From: Entamoeba invadens IP1
Taxonomy: Eukaryota; Evosea; Mastigamoebida; Endamoebidae
DNA length: 64,000 bases
Assembly (NCBI RefSeq): GCF_000330505.1
Contig: NW_004191832.1
Span: 249,309 to 313,308, forward strand
Direction: 5' to 3'
Of this stretch, positions 51,429-63,293 are shown in pieces (positions within the stretch are counted from its first letter, which is position 1; each line of letters opens with the position of its first letter). The translations under genes were made by a program, and so were the position numbers. A model generated the notes under the pieces. It had not been told where the DNA came from, ran no database searches, and saw only the letters and a list, made by a program, of their open reading frames with translations.

Positions 51429-52403
51429 ATGGAAGTCCGCAAGAAGGAGACAATGGACACAAGCGACGACTTGTTCTTCGAGATCGTTCCGAGCGCTGAC
51501 AAGAAGGATGAGTCTTCCAGTATTTTTTACTCGCATCGCCAGATATCAGAATTAAACAGCAACACCAGCCCAAGCAGACTCCAGTCGCCTGCGCCAAGCG
51601 AGGGTATTGTCATTAACATGGTCAACAAAGGTACTATCAACCTTGTTGGAAGTATAAAACTTAACACTGTCGGTGATGATGTTGTTCCCAATCTTTCTAA
51701 AAACTCAAAGTCACATAACAGTCAGTCGTGTGAAAAGTTATCCCCAATACCAAGAAAAAGAGATTTTACACACTCGTCGTCGAAGAAGTGGCTTGAGGCG
51801 CTCACTGTCGAGTCGGATTCTGAGATTACAACAGAAAGAACCGGGACAGGAGATTCGTTTGAGAATTACCTGGTTGAGAGGGTGCCTCTCAAAAATCGTC
51901 ATTTGAAAAAATTGAAAGAGTGGACGGGCGCACATAAATTCAAAATTGTGATGAACAGTGAAATCGATGGGTTCTCGCCCGATGTATTAACACGGCGAGT
52001 TGAAGGAAAGAAGAATATTATGTTACTATGTGTGAGTGAAGCGGGGTGGGTCTTTGGGTGTTTCACAACTACTGCTGTTTCTAACAACCAAAAGACACAC
52101 AGCCCAAATGATAAGAACTTCTTTGTCTTCTCGTTAGTCAATCCACACCATACAACCGCGATTAAAATCACACCAAAACAAATTGAGCCTTCAAAACTTA
52201 CTATTTTCCCCTCAGAGAGTCATTGGATCTTTGCTGTTCAAGATGCGTTTTACATATCAGTTTTTCCCAATCAATCGTACATCGATAAGAACATCGAACA
52301 GACATTTAGAATCCCTTCAATTGTGGGAAAGGAATTGCTCACTGGAAATTGTGCTCCGGACACATTCACTACGACCAAGATGTATGCTCTTGAGTGGGTA
52401 TGA
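51429..52403 (+). CDS. TLDc-domain protein
   Basis: 324 residues. The first 155 residues are Ser/Lys-rich and probably disordered, with many potential phosphorylation sites. From about residue 165 a TLDc-type fold follows: LKEWTGAHKFKIVMNSEIDGFS, described in part (the W-x3-F-xIVxxSxxDGFS start), KNIMLLCVSEAGWVFGCFT, NDKNFFVFSLVN, and a C-terminal strand set ending MYALEWV. This follows the W, S-DGF, FG-F and FFVFSL landmarks of the large Entamoeba TLDc family. TLDc proteins elsewhere bind V-ATPase or protect against oxidative stress. The Entamoeba members are uncharacterised, so the role is unknown. Confidence 0.82.
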   Translation: MEVRKKETMDTSDDLFFEIVPSADKKDESSSIFYSHRQISELNSNTSPSRLQSPAPSEGIVINMVNKGTINLVGSIKLNTVGDDVVPNLSKNSKSHNSQSCEKLSPIPRKRDFTHSSSKKWLEALTVESDSEITTERTGTGDSFENYLVERVPLKNRHLKKLKEWTGAHKFKIVMNSEIDGFSPDVLTRRVEGKKNIMLLCVSEAGWVFGCFTTTAVSNNQKTHSPNDKNFFVFSLVNPHHTTAIKITPKQIEPSKLTIFPSESHWIFAVQDAFYISVFPNQSYIDKNIEQTFRIPSIVGKELLTGNCAPDTFTTTKMYALEWV

Positions 52404-52524
52404 CTCTCGTGCATATTCACAACTTGAAACACGACTCTATGAACGGAAACGAGTTAATTACAATTTATATGTTAATTTCATCGAGTACAAAGAACAACAC
52501 TAATATGTTCAATAAACAGAAAAA

Positions 52525-55500
52525 TTAAACAGATTCCATGACCTTCACCAAATTTTTGATACTCATATGCATCTGGACGTACTTTTCATTGAGTTTCTCG
52601 AGTAAATCGTCGTTGTACAATCCAGTGACTCCAGCCGCCACAATCAGACCTTTGATTTTCTCGTCGAGTCGGCAGATTTGTTGGACTGCCTGTTCGAGTC
52701 CACTTGGCTTCCGTTCGTTCAACTTCTTGACGTACCTAGTTGTCTCCTCGATCTGTCCAAAAACCTTATCAATCGCATTGACATCAACAGTGTCGACAAT
52801 TTCCTCAATTTTTGTCACCTTTTGTTGTATAAACGTGACAATATTTTCTCGTTTGATTTGCGCGTTGATGACTTTCGATCTTCGAATGACGTTAGGCAGC
52901 GCCACTTCTGTGACATAGATCTTCCTCACGACGTGTCTCTTCGTGTATTTGATTTGCTCGAATGTGTTCTTCTCTGTTGTTTTTCTGACTTTCGACACAA
53001 TGATTTCGTCCGCAACGGTCGGACTTGCGTGCGCCTCTTCTCCTTGTCTTAACGTAGTTTTGATCATTTTCTCGAAGAGTTCTTTCTCGACTCCGACGCA
53101 GTAGATGTAATTCTTTTCTCTGTAATTGACCAAGAAGAAATTGACAGCAACGTGTTTGTCCTGCATGACATCAAACAGATTTGACAGTTTCTCGTGGCAT
53201 TTCAGCACTTTTTTGAAGTTATTTTGTTTCAGATAGTACTTTGCCTCGCACCTCGAGATCTTAATAGCTTCTTCAAAGAAGTTAGCTCTTTGCATAGCGA
53301 AGAGTGCTCGTTCAAAGTGTTTAAACACGCTTTCCTGAGTCTCAAAGATTTGTCCATTTGCCGGAGGAGGTGTTTCGCACGTATAAATGTCTTTAATTTC
53401 GCTGACATCGATCTCAATCTTCAGCACACTAATTAAGTAGAACACCATATGTAACTCGCAGTTCGCCATTTCCGGGAAATTCGCGCGATTCTTCTGTGAC
53501 TCCGATAGTCGATTCATCCACGTAATATGGAGTTCCGGGTTATTATAATATTCTTCAGAGAACATATAATACTTGTCCGCTATCTCATCACAGTCGCTCG
53601 TGTTCTTATCTAAAATCTTTAACTTCTTCATCACCTCTCCAACCTCTTTCTTAAACGTCTTGACGTCGTTCAAGTACTTCCGTTGTAATTTCTTCGAGAC
53701 GTCCAACAACGAGGACTCTTCATCAAATTCGTTCCTCAGATTTAAGATGACAGTCTCCCTCTCTTTCTCTCTTAAAGGCGATACTCCGTCTTTAAATATC
53801 ATCGAACTGAATTTCCCGAGCGCTGGACTTCCTAACGACTTCTTCAATTTCTTCGGATCAATTTTCATTAATCGACCTATATACCCCTCATCACTCCGAC
53901 TCACATATCGCGTTATCTCTTCTATATTAGAATCTTCCATCTTCCGAATGTCATCATACAACAACCAAATCTGCGTCTCAACTTCAGATGTGATCACTGC
54001 CGATTTCGTCTTGTGCAGCAACTCTTCGATTTTTCTTTTGTACAATTTCCGCCCCGTTTCATTGCGCAATTCCGTCGCAACTAATTCTGAAAATCGCAAC
54101 AAAATGCCTTCTAACTGCTTTCTCTTCTCGATGAAGACTTCTGAAGACTCTTTCAACCTCGTTCCACCACTTTGCGACAAAGAGCTATACCCTTCCTCTT
54201 TATATATAAATTTGACTTTATTCAATACTTCCCCTATCCCCAGCTTCTCCTTAACCTCCTCCGACTCTTTTGTGATATTCACAACAATGTCATCTATCCG
54301 TGTTAAATAGTTATAGATCCCATCTCCTATTTCCCTCATCACTTGAATTAATAATTCACATGATATGAGATCCACTCCACTCTCCATCTCCCCAATCTCT
54401 TTCTTGACTTTTTCATACAGAAAAACTAGCCCAACTAAATATCGAAGTTCTTCCGCTTGACTCTCTAACCCTTCTTGTTTCTTCTTCATCTCAACTTTAA
54501 TATCGTACTTCCTTTTAACTTCATAAATCTGCTGGACTACCTTTTCACTCGAATTGATGACATTCGCCCACATCACCTCCCCCTTCTCTACTACTCCACT
54601 CACTTGAACTGACTTCCGGACCTTCTCCGAACGCTCTTCGACACGACGAATGATGACATCTAAGTCCTTCTTCCGAGATACTAAGAACTCAATTTCACAC
54701 GGATCTCCTATTAAGTCGGAGCTCCAATGACGGAGCATCGTAGACGTCAGTGTACTCCACTCCTGCGCTTTCCGCTCACTCTTCTCATCACGCGATAAGA
54801 GCGAGGACTCAATCGAAGACAATTCGAGTGTCGCATCGTACCAATTCTGTCGCATCATCTCAACAGAACTAATAATGTCTAACATCGCATCGATCTCCTC
54901 GACACGACGAAGACCACACTTACTTAATGATTCAGACATCTCATCGAGACGCGAACGAAGCGCCTGACACTGTTTATGAACGTCGAAGATCGCGTATTTC
55001 TCTAATAATAACTCTTCAGGATGTTTGGTAGAAAGAGGACATATCTCCAAAACTTCTGAAGCTCGAGAGAAACTATGACATTCACTTTGTTGAATGTCAT
55101 GTTGTATAACACTTTGAGGCTTCGGCTGTAACAGTTGAACAACTTCTCGGGAAACTGCTGTCATCATCTGCTCCGCTTTGGTCTTCATGTCTTCTCTCTT
55201 TCTTCTCATCTCCATCCCTTCTTCCACCTCCTTGTCAATCTCAAAAATGAGATGTGTCACTTTTTCTTCTAATTTCCCGACTTCTCGATACTTCTCGGAA
55301 ATTTTCTTCGACCTGAAGTTGTCGAACAGCTCGCCCTCTCCAAACTTCAGGTACTCAACCTTGAACTTCTTCAACTTCGAAATGACTTCCGCAAGCACTC
55401 CATCATTTTCAGTTCTCCTCTCGTCGACCCTCATAAGTCCGATCGTTTCAATTAAAACCAAATTCAAGTCTTCTCGGAAGCTTACCTGGTCGTAGATCTT

Positions 55501-58500
55501 CCCCACCAATTTGCCATAATTCATTTCGCTCCAGTCCTTCCATTTTTTTGCTCCGGGCATTCGTCGATATTTCTCGTCTGCATTTTTGAGTTCTTCTGTT
55601 TGTGTTGTAAAATGGCGCTTTGACGTCATCTCGAATTCCTCAATGGAATTTAAGAGGACGTCCTTCCCCGTTACGCCACTCTCACAAATCGCTTTTTTAT
55701 ATCCGTTTGAGGTATTCTCGATATTCCCATTCACTAGAAAGTCATTCTTTGAGAAGACAAAAGTCATCTTCAAGCCGTCGGATCGCTTATATGGATTCTC
55801 ATCATTCACAGCAGTCACAATACTCTCCATGATCGAATTGCGAACACACCCGTTGATACCAAATATATACACACGCTTGAAGGCCATAACACTGTTAATA
55901 AACTCACGAAGAATTACACTGTAGTATTCGCTCCACGACACCTCAAAAAGGGTCTTCGAAATGAACTCCCACAGCTGCTCCTCCCACCTCTCCGATTCAT
56001 TCTTTAATACAGAAGGGTTACTCGTCTCCCCGTCGCTCTGATTTGGTATACACTCACACCGCGAAACAGGCGTGGAATTGCTCGGGTTCACGCGATCTAA
56101 TAAATACATCATAATGTCCATTGAGGTTTTGGCTATTTCAGTTACTAAGACTCGCCCTCGTTCTATCATTCCCTCGTCTTTATGTGTTATTGTCATTTTC
56201 TTTTCAGATAACGTTAAATCTAATGGTTTCACTATAGTTCGTTTCCGTTGTGGGGTACTCAATGGTAACTTTATCGGCGTCCCAAAAAATTGTTGGTCTA
56301 TTTTCTTTGATAATCGAAACGCTCTCGGCGTCGCTAAAATGGAATCTTTCGCCGTCTCTTTCCGCTTCGGCGTAATCTCATTTTCAGAAAAAGTTTCTTT
56401 ACTCTCCTCTTTCGTTATGTTGAGTTCTCTCAATTCTTTCATATCTCGAGATTCTCGTAATTCCTTTCTCTCAATTTCTTTATCAAAACGATTTTCTTTT
56501 GAATTTCGCAGCGAATTCCCTTCAAAAATGCCACGTGGCGATTTTAAGATGCCCAACAACGCGACGACTTCTCGTGTTTTTTCGACAATGACTTTGCGTG
56601 GATTCGGCCGAAATTCATTTGGGAAAAACGAAAAGACCAAATTTGCTCGTCTCAAATTTTCTATTAAGATTTCTATTCTATTAGAAACTTCATTAGTTAC
56701 CCATTGCCGTAGTTCGTCTTTGGGGCAATTTCTTATAATAGTAAGTAAAGAAAAATATAACGTTTTGATATCTTCCAAATCTTCACTTTCCGAGATTTTT
56801 GAGACTTTCCATTTACTGAAGATCTCCCAATCTTCTATAATTTTTAATACAACAACCATTAATCTACTAAACGCCTTTTCCTTGTCACTTTTAGAAAGAG
56901 AACCATCCAATTCATAACACGAAACTATCATAGCTAACACATTAATTCCAAGCCGCCCTTCATCTTTTCCCCGATGAATAACACTTAATAGATTTCTTAT
57001 AATAACATTAACGGGGTATCCCAAGTTCTCTTCTTTGTCATCATTAATACACACCTCACACTTCAAACTCCAACTCGACGACTTAAAAAAGCCTTCCATT
57101 AACATCGACACTTCACAGAACTCGATCCGCAGTAAACTTAAGTATTGCATGATCGCGGAATCTTTCGCCATCACGTGGATCCCATCCGCTGAAATCGGAT
57201 TCGCAAGGATATCTAAATGGTTCTCCATCATCTTCGAGACATCTCCGCGATTCCAGATGTTCAACATGCGCACGAGAAACTGCGCTAATGCAGAATTCCC
57301 TTCCCGGACGTTCATCGCATCACTCGTTAAAACACTTTCCCGTATTAAGCCAGAGATCTTTAAGACTCCAACGGATAGTTCTTTTCTAATTTGTTTCATA
57401 ACTTCGAGATTTCCTAGAAAGGCATTTTTCACGTCGTCGTCCCCATTCGTCTGGCGTAAAGTTATTTGATATGTATTAATACTTTTAACTATTAAGAGAA
57501 AGATGACCCAACTAAATTTCAGAAATTTTCGTGTGGTGTCATCTGAGGGCGTTGGCAGATTTAATAAAACTTTGGATAACACCGTGAACGTTTGCTTCTC
57601 AAGTATTAGTTCGGAATTGGGAATAATATAATTATAATTTTCTATAGCAGAAACTAATGTGGTCGAATACGTGTCCACCCCATATACCTCATCCAATACG
57701 TCAAAAAAGTGAAAAAATTCGGTATAGTTCTTATCGTTAGCTATATTTAAATACCGTTGGATGACCAATGGAAGAAATGCCATCACATCAGTCATTTTAA
57801 TTGAAGACAATTGATTCGTTTTGTTAATTAAAAACGCGTGTAAATCCGAACTACTTGGGTAGACCGAGCTATTCAATTTTAATTCAATTGTTATATGAGG
57901 AGACCCCTCTGTCATGTTTACGTTTTGGTATTGAGAAAGGTCAGTATAATAATTAGATGACATTCCTTTATAGAGTCCAATCACTTTCTCTCCAGATCCT
58001 ATTATCACGCCACGTTGACATAATTTTAATATCCCAGAATAACTATTCATTTCTTCTAATGTCTCAATATTTAGTTCTTGGACTTGGACATATAAGTGAT
58101 GCATATCGGTTAGAATGAATGGTAAGTTGATTACTATTTCATCGGTTAAGCCCATTCCTAATGTATTAATATATATCGTTTTATTTATAGTTTATTATAA
58201 CATTTGTTATTTATCGATATTTAATAATACTATTAGTATATTATTGTTTATAATTAATGACATACCTTTTCCTATTGCACTTGCTTCAAATACCTCATCC
58301 ATATTCATTCCATTTAAAAACGCTTTTATATTCACATTTCCGTTTTCGCCAGTTCGTAAATACACTTTGACTTTTAAAACACTTTTTTTGAGTTCTTTTC
58401 CAATTGAAATTTCTTTGAATATTCCGACCAGTTCATTGGAATATTCTCTATGGATTTCTATACTCCAATCGGTCTTATTTTCCCAAGAACACACTAATGG

Positions 58501-59769
58501 AATTTTCGCTTGTTTTTTCGTTTTGGCTTCGGCCGGCTGGTCCTCCAAATTTTGTTTTATTAAACATTTTTCTATGACTAAATAATCCGTTTTGTATTCG
58601 GAGATTTTTTCTATTTTTATGCCCCACATTCCACCCAAACACTCTTTTGCTTTTCCCGCAATCACATCTTTGAGTAATTGCTCATCTTTCATTCCTTCGT
58701 CTTTATAAAACTTCAATCCATAAAACACATTCCCTTTGTTCAAGTTTTTTAATGAGTTTTTTACTAAAAAGACTCCACTCATCACAAATTGTTTGAAATT
58801 TGTACGTGGCGTTTTTGATTTCAATTTGAGATCTTTTGACTTTTCGTTTTCGTCATGGGGTCGGGCGTAGATTTCTCGTATAGTTTGTAAATCATTAGTA
58901 TATCTTCTATAAACTCTTAATATTGCCGCGTATTCTTGAGTTGGATCTAATTGAATTGCAAAAGTGTTTTGTGCAACGGTGGAATATTCTAAAGATTCGG
59001 TCCGATATGCAGTGGACGTGGTGTAATTTGATGAGACTTTATCGAAAGATCGCAAATTGTGGAACGAGATTGAGAAGAAGAGATCTTCTGTCAGAACGGC
59101 GCTTTCAAGAGTTGTCCCAAGAAAGACGACAACAAACGTCTCAATTTTTGAAAAATATTTCGGGGCTTTTGGAAGAAAAAAGAGATGAGATGAGAGCTCG
59201 GCAAGATTGACATCCGGAACGAACAGCTCAGATAAGGCTGGAAAATTTTGGAAAAGAAACACATCGGGCTCACGATTCACTTGTGACAACTTTGGCAATG
59301 TCCCCATACGGACAACTTGCTCGGAGCGCTGCGAAGAATAGTACTGGGTCCCCAATTGATTTGTGAATGGAATGACGTTCAATGGGGAATAGTGGACAAT
59401 TGGGTCAAAAAGTAGTGACAATATTGCACGATGATAAGGAGAACTTTCATAGAAAAAGTCCCGAGTCAAGTCTTGTTGACGTGGCGTCTTTATGTCCGTG
59501 GGCTGAATGTTTATGAGTGTGAATGGAAGACTGCCATATATCTCGGAAGTTGGTTTTGTTTGTGACAACAGAAACTCGTCTTTCTTCGCGAAAAGAGACT
59601 GTTTAAACGCAATAAACTCGGCTTTTGAGATGCGACCATTTTTCGAGATCACCAATTCCGACAAAAATTGCCGGATTTGCTCGATAGAAAGTGTGATGTT
59701 GTACGTCGATAAAATGAACCGCCGGATTTGGAAAACATTCAATTCTCCAATGACTTCCGTGTCGTACAT
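52525..59769 (-). CDS. DOCK-family Rho/Rac guanine nucleotide exchange factor
   Basis: Exons 59769-58266 and 58157-52525, phase 1, intron 108 bases (GTATGT...TTAG), give 2378 residues. The N-terminal 500 residues resemble the DOCK N-terminal region. The DHR1/C2 domain spans the intron: it begins around KTDWSIEIHREYSNE and continues in exon 2 as NLPFILTDMHHLYVQVQELN, matching the LP...HHLxF strand of DHR1. A long helical, Arg/Glu-rich middle (about 1000-1950) follows. The C-terminal 400 residues match DHR2: paired helices (FFEEAIKISRCEAKYY), QIKYTKRHVVRKIYVTEVALP, then LPNVIRRSKV and the last helical block. DHR2 exchanges GDP for GTP on Rac/Cdc42 and drives actin remodelling and phagocytosis. 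Target GTPase unknown. Confidence 0.85.
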
Positions 59770-59974
59770 CTTCGCCTCAGTTCCATCTTTGTCACAATAC
59801 CAATTAACTTAGATTTAAAAAATTACAACTCATAAAATGTTGTTTGTATCTTAACACAAAACAAAAAATATAAAACATTTTGATGAACTAAAAAAGTAAA
59901 CAACTAATACATTTCTAATAAATTTAACCAGAAAATATAGTTTTGTTAATACTGTAATTACAAGTTTGAAAGCG

Positions 59975-60151
59975 TCAAAACCATAACAATAAAAATATCA
60001 ACAAATAAAATATAAAAAAACAAACATCAAAAGATAAATCCATTTCATTTCGCTTTTTCTTTATTAGTGAAGGCGGAGGGCGGGGAGATGTTTGGTCTGT
60101 CAATTCTTCTTTCCGAAAGATCTTTTTGTACTTCTCCACGTCGCTCTGCAT
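59975..60151 (-). CDS. Possible small tail-anchored membrane protein (58 aa)
   Basis: The ATG at 60151 opens 58 codons. A charged, Pro-containing head (MQSDVEKYKKIFRKEEL, then SPRPPPSLIKKKR) is followed by a C-terminal hydrophobic run (VCFFIFYLLIFLLLWF) ending at a TGA. The head is clearly less AT-rich than the neighbouring spacer, suggesting selection on coding. This layout fits a tail-anchored ER protein such as a Sec61-beta or SERP type, but no specific match is visible. A GTTTGT within the hydrophobic part could instead be a splice donor, which would change the C-terminus. Confidence 0.5.
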   Translation of the reverse strand: MQSDVEKYKKIFRKEELTDQTSPRPPPSLIKKKRNEMDLSFDVCFFIFYLLIFLLLWF

Positions 60152-60534
60152 AGTACTTTTTCGGTTTAAAAATTTTTAGTTTGATTTTTTATTCAACTTT
60201 TTTACATCCTATTTTTAGATTAACACAAAGTTTGGATTTTTTTTCTTTTTTGTTTTGTCAGTTTTTTTAAAAGCATTTTTTACGGTTATTCTTTGCTAAA
60301 ACAGTAATTTTAGTTTTATTCGACGAATTATGATTATTTCAATCTTTTTACTTGTTTTTATTGAAATATTATTAAATGAACTATAAATTATAAATTATAA
60401 ATAAAAAAAAAATCAAACTGAAATTATGCAAAACATTTATTCACAAAAAAACGAAAAAACAAAAACTGAATTAAAAAATTAAAAAATTAACAAAAATTTT
60501 TAAAACACTCCAATTAGGCGGCGTTCATATAAGC
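60152..60534. other. Intergenic spacer
   Basis: AT-rich with T and A runs; nothing recognised. Confidence 0.35.
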
Positions 60535-61140
60535 TTAAAGCAACAAAAGACAAGCCAAAACCACAGCTGCCAATCCAAAAGTTGAAGACACGCACCCATC
60601 AGATGGATCTTTATAATCACTTTCATCTCCGATTTTTGGATATTCGAACACGCCGGCTTCGACCTCTTCATTAGTGAATACAAAGTCGTTGAACATGACA
60701 TTAGTGTCTTTATTGTCGTCCTTAGTGATTTTGATAGTGTCAATGTTTTGCAAAGCAAGAGCAGTTAAATTGACAGTGATCCGATTCCACTTCGCTGGTT
60801 CCAACACGATCGGCTCATATTTGACATCAGCGACATAATTGGATGTCCCAACGGCAACGGACATTCTCAAATTGTCATAGACGTCCTCCCAAATCATCGC
60901 AAACGTCAGTGTCGCGTATTTTGTCGCATTCACGGCTTTGTCGACATTAATCTGCAGATATGAACCGGAAGACATTTGGGTATATAAAATATATCGTCCA
61001 TCATACTTCCCCGTCGTCGAAGTGAAACACGTGGACCCTTTCTCATACCATCCGCTTTTGAATTGACCATCTGTGAAAGCAGTTACGTTACTGTCGGAAT
61101 ATACACAAGCCACTAATACTAATACTAGAAGACTATTCAT
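60535..61140 (-). CDS. Secreted, probably GPI-anchored surface protein
   Basis: 201 residues. Signal peptide MNSLLVLVLVACVYSDS. The body (about residues 18-165) is beta-rich in the manner of a jelly-roll or carbohydrate-binding module: FKSGWYEKGSTC, a CF-x-G-YDGRYILYT strand set, SGSYLQINVD, LTFAMIWEDVYD, KWNRITVNLTAL and IDTIKITKDDN. The C-terminus ends DPSDGCVSSTFGLAAVVLACLLLL (described as a small-residue site then a hydrophobic tail with no charged end), typical of a GPI-attachment signal. Three N-glycosylation sequons are present. Likely displayed on the surface; lectin-like binding is inference. Confidence 0.8.
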   Translation of the reverse strand: MNSLLVLVLVACVYSDSNVTAFTDGQFKSGWYEKGSTCFTSTTGKYDGRYILYTQMSSGSYLQINVDKAVNATKYATLTFAMIWEDVYDNLRMSVAVGTSNYVADVKYEPIVLEPAKWNRITVNLTALALQNIDTIKITKDDNKDTNVMFNDFVFTNEEVEAGVFEYPKIGDESDYKDPSDGCVSSTFGLAAVVLACLLLL

Positions 61141-61872
61141 TTGAAGTGTATATTATTAAATGTTGTACACTTTTATATGAACGTCTCACTTTCTTGGCGT
61201 CTCTTTCTTTATTCACTTTAATACTCCCTCTTTTGTTATATTTCTGGTGTTATTTATTAGTATGAATAACCACCACAATTTCTTTGTTCAATTTACTTCT
61301 GTGATTTGAGTTTGAAATCCCCTTTCAAAACGGGAATAAAAAAACACATCAAAAATTTCTATCAAAAATCTAAAAATGTTTTTTAAAATGTCACCTTCGA
61401 AATTATAAAGCAAAAAACCCGAAAAATAAATTTGTAACATATTTCATAGTAAAATGTACTGATTACTACTATTAATTATTATTTAACTATTAATATAGTA
61501 ATTGTTACTATTTACTATAATTATTAATTCTTACTGATAAAAAGGTTTTTATTGTTTATAATTGGATACATTTACCATTTTATTTATAATATTTATAACT
61601 AGTTTGTATTAAATAAATGGTAATTTAATTATCACATTTTTTCTTATTTGAGTGTTGAGGAATTGAATGTAACTTCTTTGTTGTCAAATATTTAAGCAAA
61701 TTGTGTGTATTGAGTTTGTTTTCGCTATTATTATAATCCTTTTTGAATGATCAAATGTCAATTTATCAATAAGGAGTAAAGATACAATTAACTTTAAAAA
61801 TATACTGAAATTAAACAAATTCTATACAAAATAGTATAACACCTATAGAACAATAGTTTAATTGAGTAATAA
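61141..61872. other. Intergenic spacer between divergent genes
   Basis: 730 bases, AT-rich. Shared upstream region of the surface protein and PNKP genes. No ORF or repeat recognised. Confidence 0.35.
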
Positions 61873-63231
61873 ATGCTCAAACTTAAAAACAAGATGTCGA
61901 GAAACACGAAAGACAAGACGGAGAATTGGATTCAAGTTTTTGATTCCGATGCGATGTATATGATATTTACTCATAAGAAGTGTCTTCCCCACACGAGTAT
62001 ATCATCGTTTGATTTAGACGACACATTAGTGACTGTTTGTAGTTCTCCAATTTGACGAAACACTTACAACGAGACGTCCAGTGGTAAAAAGTTTTCGACG
62101 TCATCGACCGACTGGAAATTTTTGAATGGGTATGTAGTGCCCAAATTACAGGTCTTCTCTGAGACGTCGAAAATCGTGATTTTCACCAATCAAAAAGGGT
62201 TAACACACAACGGCGCACTTGACGACGCCAAATGCAAAGAGTTTCAAAATCGCGTCGAAAGCATTTCAAAGGCATTAGAGGAGGTGGGCGTCTTCATTCA
62301 AGTGTTTGCTGCATTGGAGGAGAACATCTATCGGAAACCACTGCCGGCAATGTTTGATGAACTTTTAGTTGGACACAATGGAGGATTGAAGATCGACAAA
62401 AGCACGTCGTTTTATGTTGGTGATGCTGCTGGGAGAATGGAACGGAAGGTGAAAGGCAAGAAAGTGAAGAAAGACTTCAGTTGTAGTGATCGGAACTTCG
62501 CAAGTAATTTGAAAATCAAGTTTTACACGCCCGAGGAGTTCTTTCTTAAAGAGGCACCCGTTTCTTATGAGAACGACGCTATTGATGTCACAAAGTTTGG
62601 AAGACGTGACACAAAGAAAACAGAAGACATTTTAAATGTCAATAAAACACACGAAATGGTCATTTTCGTTGGGAGTCCGGCAAGTGGGAAGTCAAGTTTC
62701 TATGAGAAGTACTTCGTTTGTCGTTTTAGAATTCTTTTCAATACAAAACGTTGATCTTTAGAAGCCAAATGGGTATCAATGGGTTAACCAAGATACTTTG
62801 GGATCAAAAAGTGCTTGTCTGAGTGCGGCAAGGAAGTCGATAATAAACAATTCGGTTGTTATTGATAACACAAACCCGTCGATAGAGATACGAGAGGAAT
62901 ATATAACTATCGCAAACAAAGCAGGGTATCAAGTAAGGTGCGTCTTCTTCGACTACGACAAGAAGATATCTTTTCACCTCAACAAGTTTAGAGCAGTTTG
63001 TTCTCCTATACTTAACCAATAATTGAAAGACAAATGAAAGATAATTGAAAAAATGATGGAAAGATGGTCAGCACCAAGAAAATACCCGACATCGCAATAC
63101 ATTCGTATTTCAAAAAACTCGAATTACCAACAATAGCAGAGGGGTTTAAAGAGGTCGTCAAAATCCCGTTTGAGATTGATGACTGCTTCAAGTCTGCAGA
63201 GGAACGAGAGTTGTTCGAGATGCTCTTTTGA
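61873..63231 (+). CDS. PNKP: Polynucleotide 5'-kinase/3'-phosphatase (PNKP)
   Basis: Exons 61873-62034, 62074-62715, 62762-62995 and 63064-63231 (all phase 0) encode 401 residues. The HAD phosphatase motif is FDLDDTLVT with Asp47 and Asp49. Exon 2 continues TSSGKKF...DWKFL and IVIFTNQKG as in PNKPs. The kinase P-loop is GSPASGKS (254-261). Exon 3 gives GYQWVNQDTLGS and VVIDNTNPSIEIR, and exon 4 has ELPTIAEGFKEV. The enzyme restores 5'-phosphate and 3'-hydroxyl ends at DNA breaks. There is no N-terminal FHA domain, so XRCC1-type recruitment is absent. Introns 2 and 3 start GTTTGT and end TTTAG and GGAAAG. Intron 1 ends in GAG, forced by phase and motif. Confidence 0.93.
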
Positions 63232-63293
63232 TTTATTTTTTGATAAAAACATTAATTGATAAAAACTTGATAAATACAAACTGCTCTTTAACA

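Noticed and set aside
56072..56917. Long plus-strand ORF (281 codons) inside the DOCK gene
   Set aside because: It is antisense to a well-supported DOCK coding region and has Ser/Phe-rich shadow composition.
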